Assembly: GCF_000419585.1 (NCBI RefSeq)
Contig: NZ_ATTH01000001.1
Span: 270,005 to 334,004, forward strand
Length of the DNA stretch: 64,000 nt
Reading direction: 5' to 3'
Source: Salisaeta longa DSM 21114
GTDB taxonomy: Bacteria > Bacteroidota > Rhodothermia > Rhodothermales > Salinibacteraceae
Shown: piece after piece, positions 9,601-16,554 of the stretch
Layout: each line of letters starts with the position of its first letter
How positions within the stretch are numbered: the first letter of the stretch is position 1
Made by a program: the position numbers and the translations under genes
Notes under the pieces: model-generated
What the model saw: only the letters and a program-made list of their open reading frames with translations
Databases searched by the model: none
Told to the model about the DNA's origin: nothing

Positions 9601-10400
9601 GTGAGTGAGGCGTTGGTGCCCTCAAAGTCGCTGATCTCCAGGTTTCCGTTGCGCGCCCGGTCGATCAGGTCGTTGTAGGTGCCCAGGAACTGCGCAAAGT
9701 TGAGGCTGCCGGCATCTTTTACGTTGGGCACGAGCAGCGTGCGCTTGCCGCGCCGCTCGATGTCGATGGCCAGGCCGAGGTTGATTTGCTTCGGTACAAT
9801 CCGCTCCGGCGTACCGTCATCGGCGTGGCGGAAGGTGGTGTACATGCTGTCATACGTCTTCAGGCCCTGCACAATCGCATACGCGATGATGTGCGTGAAG
9901 GAGACCTTCTCGCCGCCGACCTGCCGCTGGTACTCATTCAGCAGCTTTCGATTTTCGATGAGCAGCTTGACGGGCATGGTGCGCGCCGAGGTGGCCGTGG
10001 GCACGCCCAGGCTGTTCTCCATGTTCTCGACGATCTTCGCCGCCGGGCCGCGGAGCGCCTGTACGTCCACCGCGTCGGGGTTTACGTGGGGCGCCGAGGC
10101 CGGCATGAGGGGCGCAACCGCGGGCGCGCCATCGCCCTGGGCCGGCGTGGGGCGCGCCGGTGCTGCAGGAGAGGATGCGGTATCGGTTGTATCAGACGTT
10201 TCGGCTGATGTGCCGTCGCCGGCCGGAGCCGATGCCTCCTCGCGTGGAGCCGCTGCGGTGGTTTGTGCCGCCACAAACGACTCGTCGGGGTGATAATCAG
10301 CAAAGAACTCCCGCCAGCTTTCGCTTACGCTGTTGGGGTCTTCCTGATATTGCTTGTAGAGTTCTTCAATGTAGCCCGTGTTGAATCCGAGAGAGCTCAC
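6639..10400 (-). CDS. kgd: Fused 2-oxoglutarate dehydrogenase E2-E1 (KGD-type multifunctional enzyme)
   Basis: This giant protein of 1253 residues catalyses decarboxylation of 2-oxoglutarate in the TCA cycle. GTG at 10400 is preferred because it starts with the conserved E1 N-terminal segment (VSSLGFNTGYIEELYKQYQ); a TTG start at 10475 would add an unrelated 25 residues. Residues about 45-110 are an Ala/Pro/Asp linker. Residues 110-340 are an E2 acyltransferase catalytic domain with TSTYDHRVIQGAESG but no lipoyl domain. The rest is a thiamine-dependent E1, with motifs GMAHRGRLNVLAN, HVNGDDPEA, YRVHGHNEGDEP and LPHGFEGQGPEHSSAR. This layout is that of mycobacterial and corynebacterial KGD/OdhA rather than the separate SucA and SucB of most Bacteroidota. 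The partner lipoamide carrier must be elsewhere. Confidence 0.92.
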   Translation of the reverse strand: MSSLGFNTGYIEELYKQYQEDPNSVSESWREFFADYHPDESFVAAQTTAAAPREEASAPAGDGTSAETSDTTDTASSPAAPARPTPAQGDGAPAVAPLMPASAPHVNPDAVDVQALRGPAAKIVENMENSLGVPTATSARTMPVKLLIENRKLLNEYQRQVGGEKVSFTHIIAYAIVQGLKTYDSMYTTFRHADDGTPERIVPKQINLGLAIDIERRGKRTLLVPNVKDAGSLNFAQFLGTYNDLIDRARNGNLEISDFEGTNASLTNPGMIGTSMSVARLMPGQGVIIGAGAIGYPPEYRGYAPDDVSRTGVSPVMTLTSTYDHRVIQGAESGAFLNYVESLLMGEDDFYEGLFADLNVPYQPFRLTPDSTPQLGNGQLKDTLDMTEKQAAVLQLIRAYRVRGHLQADTNPLGYQWQYHKELDPATYGLTVWDLDREFITGGLGGEEVLPLREILSILREAYTRKIGTAFMHLSDPEEKGWIQHRIEPMRNAEPLDHEERKRIMQKLNAAEAFERFLHTKYIGHKRFSLEGAETMIPLIDTILSDAADAGVQEAIMGMAHRGRLNVLANIIGKPYEQIFSEFEGNIDPSTTQGSGDVKYHLGASGTVTSRNGATIEVNLASNPSHLEAVNPTVEGMVRAKQNLRRGAAPGDPSMDADDESFDAVFPLLVHGDAAFPGQGVVAETLNLSQLRGYKTGGTIHLVINNQIGFTTVPADARSSTYATDLARAIEAPIFHVNGDDPEACVRIARLALEYRQRFNKDVVIDMMCYRVHGHNEGDEPTFTQPLLYEKIEAKRSARKLYTELLLRRGEIEPDEAEQMLDDYRDRLQEAFDRTKDLEEKDADKVIEQRAQRKGDAQLPSVDTTAQREHLERVVTALTDLPADFNVHRKLKRQFDKRDALFYEEERIDWAFAETLALGTLLQEGTTVRMSGQDTRRATFSQRHAVLIDQETGEEYTPLNNLTDEQATLLIYDSLLSEYAASGFEYGYSVADPEALVVWEAQFGDFANGAQIIWDQFVSSAEEKWGQTSSLVLLLPHGFEGQGPEHSSARLERYLQLCAEQNMIVANFSTPANYFHALRRQVKRDQKKPLVIMTPKSLLRHPLCVSSPQDLVEGGVQELIPATTDPDAAERHIFCSGKVYYDLVKALEDDDRRDRIAITRIEQYYPFPKDDVRAELERYAGARDVLWVQEEPENMGAWSFLRPRLDALLEGVRGTCEERVRYVGRPSSASPATGSAKVHKREQEKLVTEALDV

Positions 10401-10490
10401 GTTGTCGCCGGGTCTTGAGACGAAAAAAGGTGCGCAGGTTGATGGTACCTCTGCGTTACGATGCGTTGCGGCCAAGGTTTTCGGCGCGCA

Positions 10491-10943
10491 CTATTTATCG
10501 AGGGCAGTCCACAAGGTGCGCATCGGGCGGCGCATGACGAGGTGGCCCGTGAGGAGCGACGGGGCATAGTTGATGAAGCCGTGGGCCGTGTACACGTCGG
10601 CGGGCGTGCACCGATAGAGCAGCTTGGCTTCGCGGCAACCGGTGCGGTAGTTTGTCGTCCAGATGAGGCCCACAAGACCGGTCGGCGCGTCGCCCACAAA
10701 GCAGTCCACCGGCTCGCCGTCTGTGCTGTGCGTGCCGTTGACGTACCCGTAGTTCAGCGGATAGATGATGGACGGATGCTCGGGGTGCGGGGCGTGCTTG
10801 GGCCGGTCGATGGTAAGGCCATGGCGCGTGATGAGGCGCTCCCACGCCGTCCACCGGAAGGCGCTGCGCAGCGCGTGGGTAAAAGAGGCCGCTTCGTGAC
10901 GGTGCGCGGGCCACGCGTGGAGAAGGGAAGGGCGGTTGCTCAT
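10491..10943 (-). CDS. Inorganic pyrophosphatase-like protein (divergent)
   Basis: The 150-residue protein contains the soluble pyrophosphatase signature region YPLNYGYVNGT...TDGEPVDCFVGD. The two tyrosines that bind phosphate are kept. In the usual metal-binding DGDPxD motif the central Asp is Glu. Around CREAKLLY the usual acidic ligands are partly replaced, although the Lys remains. It is shorter than typical enzymes (about 170-200 residues). Its ATG overlaps the stop of the upstream AMP-binding ligase by 4 bases (ATGA), implying translational coupling. A pyrophosphatase would pull an adenylate-forming reaction forward. Activity is not certain because of the changed ligands. Confidence 0.7.
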   Translation of the reverse strand: MSNRPSLLHAWPAHRHEAASFTHALRSAFRWTAWERLITRHGLTIDRPKHAPHPEHPSIIYPLNYGYVNGTHSTDGEPVDCFVGDAPTGLVGLIWTTNYRTGCREAKLLYRCTPADVYTAHGFINYAPSLLTGHLVMRRPMRTLWTALDK

Positions 10944-12499
10944 GCGGGCGGGGCATGCGCAACCGTTGGGTCGGACAACGCCCGCAGCGCCTCTTCCATC
11001 GCCGTGCGGTCTACATCACCCTTCGGGCGCGTTTTCCACTCCGCGGGGGCCATGCAGTGCAGCGCCACCACGCGCTCCGACAAGCCTCCTAGGTGCGTGG
11101 CCACGTCGCGTTGAGCGGGTGCTTCGGCGTCGGCGGGCAGGCACAACGCAGCGGCAACGTGATCGCCGTTGGGCGTGTACAGCAGGGCATCTTCGGCCGC
11201 CGGGTAGGCATGCTTCAGCACCGCTTCCCAGTGACCGGCGTGCACGAGCCGTCCGTTGGACAGCTTGAACGCGGTGTCGAGGCGGCCGCGGAAGTAGAAG
11301 CCCTCGTCCGCTCGTTCCACACGGTCGCCGGTGGCCACGGTGCGGGGCACCGGTTGGCGCTGCAGGCCCTCTTGTGCCGACCAGAAGCCGCAGCACGCGT
11401 TGGATCCCGTGAAATGCAGCTCGCCGTTGGAGGCTACGTCGACGGTGCAGCCCACCGGTGTGCCCAAAAAGTTGGGAGCCCACTGCCCCGGCGCCCCCAG
11501 CGTGATGCCCGGGCTGGCCTCGGTCTGTCCGTAGCCGACGCGGAGCTGTGTATCCGAGAGGGCATCGGCGAGGGGCGCAGCGATGGGTGCGCCGCCAACG
11601 ATGCCGCCCCGTAGCTCGCGCAAGAATGCGGGGCCACCTGGATGGTCGAGCAAGCGCTTGATGGTGAGGGGCACGGCGCTGAGGTGGGTGGCGCCCCACA
11701 CGTCGCGCAGGTGTAGCAGCTGCTGCGGATCGCGGCCGCCGTGGTCGTCGCGGATAAGTTCAGCATCGGAGAGAAGGGCGGGCAGCAGGTCGAGCACCAG
11801 CCCAAACGCGTGCGACCAGGGAAGGACCGACAGCACGCGGGCCTCCGCATGGTTCATGTGGGGCAGGTGGCTGGCCAGCACCGAGAGAATGTTTTCGTCG
11901 GAGAGCGCCACCCACTGGGCAGCGGCAATGGTGCCCGACGTCCGCAGCAGAAAGCGGGCCTCGGGGGTGGGCGGATGGGTGGCGGAGCGCAGGCCCTTGG
12001 GCGTTGTGAGCGGCCCGGCGCACCCTTGCGGCGACCAGCCGTGCGGATGCCGATCGCTGGCAATTACGGCAGCCGCGTCGGTGGTTTGCAGGGCATCGTC
12101 GAGCGGTTCGTTGGGCGGAACGAGTGCAACGGTGAGCTCCTCCCAGAGGGCGGCCACCAGCGCTTGGATAAACGCAGGCGAGGAAGGCAGAGCGATCACG
12201 ACGCGGGTGCCGGGGGCGAGGTCTGCCTGCCGGAAGGCCTCCACCCAAAGGCGGGCACCGGTCCAGAGCGAAGCGGCCGGCGTGATGGTGCCGTCGGCGA
12301 TGATGGCCGGAAGCGGGCGATCGCGCAGCCGGTCGTACAGCAATCCTTTCCAGGGATTGTGGTCTGATGACTTGTCCTGCGCGATCTCAAGCGCGTGCTG
12401 CGTGTTTTGTGCCACGTTTTCCTCCCCACGGGCCATCCCTTCGGACGTAACCTGTAATGAGCGGCAAGACCCGGTATGGTGTAAAGCGTGCTGTGACAT
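10940..12499 (-). CDS. AMP-binding (acyl-CoA synthetase-like) ligase with degenerate motifs
   Basis: The 519-residue protein has the fold markers of the ANL superfamily: a phosphate-loop region reading RTSGTIAAAQWVALS, the A5 motif GYGQTEAS, and A7-like TGDRVERADEGFYFRGRLD. The loop lacks the Gly-rich PK end of the usual TSGTTGxPK. Near the C-terminus the A10 region reads RPKGDVDR, so Asp replaces the usual catalytic Lys. It lies 168 bases downstream of and codirectional with a PYP gene, where 4-coumarate-CoA ligases occur in some purple bacteria. A role in chromophore activation is therefore possible but unproven. ATG 12436 is an alternative start. Confidence 0.7.
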   Translation of the reverse strand: MSQHALHHTGSCRSLQVTSEGMARGEENVAQNTQHALEIAQDKSSDHNPWKGLLYDRLRDRPLPAIIADGTITPAASLWTGARLWVEAFRQADLAPGTRVVIALPSSPAFIQALVAALWEELTVALVPPNEPLDDALQTTDAAAVIASDRHPHGWSPQGCAGPLTTPKGLRSATHPPTPEARFLLRTSGTIAAAQWVALSDENILSVLASHLPHMNHAEARVLSVLPWSHAFGLVLDLLPALLSDAELIRDDHGGRDPQQLLHLRDVWGATHLSAVPLTIKRLLDHPGGPAFLRELRGGIVGGAPIAAPLADALSDTQLRVGYGQTEASPGITLGAPGQWAPNFLGTPVGCTVDVASNGELHFTGSNACCGFWSAQEGLQRQPVPRTVATGDRVERADEGFYFRGRLDTAFKLSNGRLVHAGHWEAVLKHAYPAAEDALLYTPNGDHVAAALCLPADAEAPAQRDVATHLGGLSERVVALHCMAPAEWKTRPKGDVDRTAMEEALRALSDPTVAHAPPA

Positions 12500-12667
12500 G
12501 AAAACAAGCGCTGCATAGAAATCTACAGTACGACATATGGGGTTATACCCTGCGTCGTGTTAAAGTGCCGCTCATGGATTCCCTCAAGAGGGATGTTACG
12601 GTACTTTGTCAAGCGGAGTCCAACGCTTGATGCGGGTCTCGCCTAATGAACCTGACATGAATGCGCG

Positions 12668-13183
12668 CTATATTTTCTTTACCATGAACCAGTTGTTGCC
12701 GGCCTCGTCGCGGTACATGTTCACTTCCACGAGGGTTGGGCGCATCTTGTAGGTGTAGGTGTAGGTAAACGTCTCATCGAGCTGATCGCGGCGCACACCC
12801 TTCTTGAAGCGTCCGCGGAAGAGCCGGTTGTTGGTGCACGGCGCAACGTCGGTAAAAAAGTTGCGCCCCTCGGCGTCGTCGCGAGCAATACCGCTTAGCT
12901 CCGACTCGTACCGATTGAAAAACTGAACGATGCCCTCGTCGTCCACCTGAATGATGCCAAAGTCGGCGGCGTTGCGTGCTTCTGCAGAGGCATGACGCAG
13001 CTTCTCGCCCAGGTCGTCGTCAGCAAAAGAGAGCGTAACGGCCTCCGGTGCTGGGGCGTTATCGGCCGCGGGTGCCGCGTCATCGGCAGGCGCACCCGCT
13101 GCGTCCGCGGGTGCATCATTTGCCGAAGCATCGTCGTCGGCATCTAGAAAAGGATACGTGGTGTCGTTCTCTTGGTCGGCCAT
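12668..13183 (-). CDS. pyp: Photoactive yellow protein (PYP) with acidic N-terminal extension
   Basis: PYP is a blue-light receptor with p-coumaric acid thioester-linked to a Cys. The last 110 of 171 residues align with Halorhodospira PYP: DFGIIQVDDEGIVQFFN, GRNFFTDVAPCT, GRFKKGV and NNWFMVKKI. The chromophore Cys (Cys69 of PYP) is Cys116 in DVAPCT, and the Glu46 equivalent is Glu93. Tyr42 is replaced by Phe89 and Thr50 by Ser97. Residues 1-50 are Ala/Asp/Pro-rich and probably disordered. ATG 13183 is preferred over GTG 13189. It is cotranscribed behind a coiled-coil gene with a second PYP-like domain, 40 bases apart. No output domain is attached, so it must signal through partners. Confidence 0.9.
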   Translation of the reverse strand: MADQENDTTYPFLDADDDASANDAPADAAGAPADDAAPAADNAPAPEAVTLSFADDDLGEKLRHASAEARNAADFGIIQVDDEGIVQFFNRYESELSGIARDDAEGRNFFTDVAPCTNNRLFRGRFKKGVRRDQLDETFTYTYTYKMRPTLVEVNMYRDEAGNNWFMVKKI

Positions 13184-13223
13184 GGGCACAGTGAGTCAGC
13201 GATAAATGAGTGACGAGCGTTCG

Positions 13224-14915
13224 TTACAGCGGGCGTACGAACACCCAGTATACGTCGTTAGAGGCACGAAATAACTGTACAGCAAGATTTGTGGGGGCCA
13301 CGCGGGGGCTCACGTACGTGTAAGTGAATGTGGTGTCGAGCGCGCTAGCCGCCACGCCCTTGCGAAAGCGCCCGTAAAAGAGTGCGTTGTTGGCGCCGGG
13401 GGCCACGTCGAAGAAAAAGTCTGCCCCCACCGGGTCAGGGTCAATCATAAAGGGCAACTGCTGGGCTGCCGCGTTCACGTATTGTATAACACCGTCGCCG
13501 TCAAGTGCAATGGCTGCTGTATCCCACGCGTCGATTTCGTCAATCGGGGTATCAGGGAGGCGGTTGCACGCGGCTTCGTCTACGAGCGGTTCGGCCGATG
13601 TATGGGCTTGGGGGCGCTCACGTCGACGTTTCTCTTCGTACAGGTCATAGAGTTGATCCTCCATGCTTTGCATAAGCGCCTCGAAGCGCTCAGGGTCCTC
13701 GGTGCCCACAACCGATTGATACGCGTGCACCTGCTCGGCATACGTGTTGTTCTCTGCCGTTAGCGCATCGCGCGTCTCTTCGAGCGCTTCCTTCTCACGC
13801 TTCACCCGTTGGAGTTCCTGCTCTAGCGTGTCGATGCGTGCACTGATGGCCGTGGTATCGGCCCCCTCGGCGCGCATCTGGCGGCGCTCCTTATACACTG
13901 CATCTAATTGTTCTTGCATGTTATCGATCATCAAGAGCGCTTCCTCGAAGTTCTTGAACCCGCGTTCCGATAAGCGCTCGCGATCTTGATACATGGCTTC
14001 CAGCTGACCGCGCATGCTTTCAATCATCTGGGCGATATCATCAACGTTTTTCAGATCGTAATCTCCCAAGCGCTCGCGAGTCGCCTGCAGCCTGTCGAGT
14101 TGTTCGCTGAGTTGCTCCACCGTACTTATGATTTGCTCTGGGTTGCTTACTCCCAGTACATTTTCCAACTCTTCTTCGCGCCGCATGAGGGCCTGCAGGC
14201 GCTCGATACGTTCCGTGTCAAGCGACTGCTCCTCTGCGGGTTGTGCGCCGGGCAGGCCTGGCACATCGTGATCCGTCTCGGTTTCATCGCGATCTGTATA
14301 TACGTCCTCAAGCTGGTCGACCAGGTTGGTGACCATGTCCACCACGTCGTCCGTTGAAGAGACGCCCAGTTCGTTTTGCAGGCGTTCCTCGCGGGCGAGG
14401 AGTGTTTCCAGCTGCTCAAAGGTGTCGTTTTCCATGCTGAGCGACTCGAAGGGGGCGGGGGCCTGCGCTTCTGCTTCCTTATCACCGTACAGCTCTTCGA
14501 GCTGCTCTTCCATGCTATTGATCATCTGCACGGCTTGATCGCCGCCGCCAATGCCTTCAGCGCGCAGGGCCTCTATCTCATCCGAAAGCTCGTCCACCTG
14601 CGCCTGCAAGGTGTAAATCTCCTCAAGCGCGGCATCGGTTGTGGAAACGCCAAGGGCTTCGTGCAGCTGGTTTCGCTCCTTTGTTAGTTCCTTCACCTTA
14701 TCGTGCACGCGTTGCAGCACCGCGCGCGCATGGTCGGCGTCGGTCAGCCCGGTGGCCGCGATATGATCGGCCGTGTCTGCCAGCGACACTTCCTGCAGCG
14801 CTTGCACGGCCGGCAACACGTCCTCAGGAGTGTCTACAGAAAGGAGCTCTTGCAAGCGTTCCCACCGCGAGGGGTACCAGTCAGCAGGGGGAGCAGAAGG
14901 GGCGCTGTCGCTCAT
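13224..14915 (-). CDS. Long coiled-coil protein with C-terminal chromophore-less PYP-like domain
   Basis: The 563-residue protein is acidic and mostly coiled coil. Residues about 75-430 hold repeated units: LGVS occurs at 88, 183 and 254, and a motif of form M-x3-M-x2-QL-x3-Y-x2-(R/K) recurs at about 131, 194 (variant), 297, 329 and 414. Residues 455-563 align with PYP: IALDGDGVIQYVNAAA, DFFFDVAPGANN, GRFRKGV and DVYWVFVRPL. All three main chromophore-pocket residues are changed (Tyr42 to Val480, Glu46 to Ala484, Cys69 to Gly507), so it cannot attach p-coumarate in the known way. It lies immediately upstream of the true PYP. It may be a scaffold or dimerisation partner; the function is unknown. 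Confidence 0.8.
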   Translation of the reverse strand: MSDSAPSAPPADWYPSRWERLQELLSVDTPEDVLPAVQALQEVSLADTADHIAATGLTDADHARAVLQRVHDKVKELTKERNQLHEALGVSTTDAALEEIYTLQAQVDELSDEIEALRAEGIGGGDQAVQMINSMEEQLEELYGDKEAEAQAPAPFESLSMENDTFEQLETLLAREERLQNELGVSSTDDVVDMVTNLVDQLEDVYTDRDETETDHDVPGLPGAQPAEEQSLDTERIERLQALMRREEELENVLGVSNPEQIISTVEQLSEQLDRLQATRERLGDYDLKNVDDIAQMIESMRGQLEAMYQDRERLSERGFKNFEEALLMIDNMQEQLDAVYKERRQMRAEGADTTAISARIDTLEQELQRVKREKEALEETRDALTAENNTYAEQVHAYQSVVGTEDPERFEALMQSMEDQLYDLYEEKRRRERPQAHTSAEPLVDEAACNRLPDTPIDEIDAWDTAAIALDGDGVIQYVNAAAQQLPFMIDPDPVGADFFFDVAPGANNALFYGRFRKGVAASALDTTFTYTYVSPRVAPTNLAVQLFRASNDVYWVFVRPL

Positions 14916-14988
14916 AAGAAGCGGGAAAAAGCCATCAGAACCAGCGGAGTAACGGCAACTCGACGCACGGGTGCATCACGCTGCACCG

Positions 14989-15003
14989 TTACTGTATCAG
15001 TAA
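14989..15003. promoter_or_regulatory. Operator-like palindrome upstream of the PYP operon
   Basis: TTACTG-TAT-CAGTAA is a perfect 6-3-6 inverted repeat, 74 bases before the coiled-coil gene start and about 160 bases before the divergent acyltransferase gene. A direct pair of GTGTTA lies further on, at 15045 and 15053. A binding regulator is not identified, and a palindrome of this size can occur by chance. Confidence 0.35.
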
Positions 15004-15165
15004 TGAAAAACAACCGTTCCCGTAGGACACGGGCTGTTCCGCAAGTGTTACAGTGTTATGTCGCGGGCAGCGTTTGCACTTGTGGGGGATTGCGGTTCTT
15101 CTTAAAGGGTGTAGCGATCCGCCAATGATCCCTCCCGCTTCTTTTTTTCGAGTCTCTCCGTGTTC

Positions 15166-16542
15166 ATGAAAGATTACGAGCCGCTCTCGGGCGTCGATGC
15201 CGCGTGGTTGCGCATGGATCGGCCCACCAACTTGATGACCATCACGGCGGTGGTGGTGCTGCAGGATCCTATGGACACCGACGCCCTAAAGGCGCTCATC
15301 GAGGAGCGCTTCCTGGGGTTTACACGGTTTCGGCAGCGCATTGAAGACCTTGACGGGACGCCCCGCTGGGCGCTTGATCCGTACTTTGACCTCGACCAGC
15401 ATGTGCGCCCTGCTGCGTTGCCCGGTGCGGCCGACCAGCGCGCGTTGCAGGCGTACGTGAGTCAGCAGATGAGCACGCCGCTGGACAAGACGAAGCCGCT
15501 GTGGACGATGGACTGCATTGAGGAGTACCAGGGCGGAACGGCAATTGTGATACGGTTGCATCACTGCATCGCGGATGGCATTGCGCTGGTACAGGTGCTG
15601 CTTTCGCTCACAGATGAGTATTTCGATCCGTCGCGCTTTCCCCACACCCGCGCTGCCGGCGGATGGGGCGTGTTGAAGGGGGCGTGGCAGGCCGGACAGG
15701 CGGCGGCTTCGGTGGGCCGGCGGGCCGTGGCGGAGGGACTGGCGGCGGTGCAGCATCCGCATCATGCGTTGGAGCGGGCCCGTGAGGGCATGAGCCTGGG
15801 CGCGGCGCTCTCGAAGTTTGCCCTGCTCAGCGAAGACAACGACACGCTGTTGCGCGGGCCGCTGCGGGTGGCGCAGCGGGCGGCGTGGTCGGGGCCGCTG
15901 GCGCTGGAGCGCATCAAGAGCATTGGCTACCGGCTCGATGCCAAGGTGAACGACGTGCTGCTTGGGGCGGTGGCGGGAGCGCTGCGTGCGTACTTTGAAC
16001 AGCGCGGGGCGGCTACGGACACCACGGCGCGCGCGCTCATCCCCGTAAACTTGCGCTCGGCAGAGCGCGCGTTTCAATTGGGCAACCACTTTGGGCTCGT
16101 GTACCTCGATTTGCCCTTGTACCTCGACGATCCCATACGCCGCGTGCAAGCGGTGAAGCGCCAGATGGACGAAATCAAGGGCTCGTCGGAAGCGGTGACG
16201 GCGCTGGGCCTGCTGGAGGTATTAGGCAACTTCCCGCTCACGTTGGAGGAGCAGGCGGTCGAGTTTTTCAGCAACAAGGCCAGTGCCGTCATCACCAACG
16301 TGCCGGGCCCGCGCGAGCAGGTGCACATGAAGGGCCGGCGCGTGCAGCACATCATGCCGTGGGTGCCGCGCGCCGGCGGCATTGGGCTGGGCATTAGCAT
16401 CTTCAGCTACGACGGCGAAGTGCGCACCGGTATTGCATGCGACGCCGGCCGCATCCCCGACCCGGAGACGATTCTGGCTGCCTACAACCGCGAGGTCGAC
16501 GCGCTCTATGCAGAAGCCGAGGCGTCTGCCCCGGCCGACTGA
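15166..16542 (+). CDS. Wax ester synthase/diacylglycerol acyltransferase family protein
   Basis: This bifunctional WS/DGAT-type enzyme transfers acyl groups from acyl-CoA to fatty alcohols or diacylglycerol, making storage lipid. The 458-residue length is normal for the family. The catalytic HHxxxDG motif is visible as HHCIADG at 132-138, after the conserved N-terminal PLSGVDAAWLRMDRPTNLM. The C-terminal DUF1298-like half has VNLRSAERAFQLGNHFG, and NVPGPREQVHMKGR near 380. ATG 15166 is chosen over GTG 15160. It is divergent from the PYP operon and convergent with the EamA-like gene. Substrate preference cannot be read from the sequence. Confidence 0.88.
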   Translation: MKDYEPLSGVDAAWLRMDRPTNLMTITAVVVLQDPMDTDALKALIEERFLGFTRFRQRIEDLDGTPRWALDPYFDLDQHVRPAALPGAADQRALQAYVSQQMSTPLDKTKPLWTMDCIEEYQGGTAIVIRLHHCIADGIALVQVLLSLTDEYFDPSRFPHTRAAGGWGVLKGAWQAGQAAASVGRRAVAEGLAAVQHPHHALERAREGMSLGAALSKFALLSEDNDTLLRGPLRVAQRAAWSGPLALERIKSIGYRLDAKVNDVLLGAVAGALRAYFEQRGAATDTTARALIPVNLRSAERAFQLGNHFGLVYLDLPLYLDDPIRRVQAVKRQMDEIKGSSEAVTALGLLEVLGNFPLTLEEQAVEFFSNKASAVITNVPGPREQVHMKGRRVQHIMPWVPRAGGIGLGISIFSYDGEVRTGIACDAGRIPDPETILAAYNREVDALYAEAEASAPAD

Positions 16543-16554
16543 GTCAGGCATCGG

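Noticed and set aside
12668-13183. Reading the protein as a general PAS domain only
   Set aside because: The match to photoactive yellow protein is specific, including DVAPCT with the chromophore Cys, the retained Glu46 position and the C-terminal WFMVKKI-type end.
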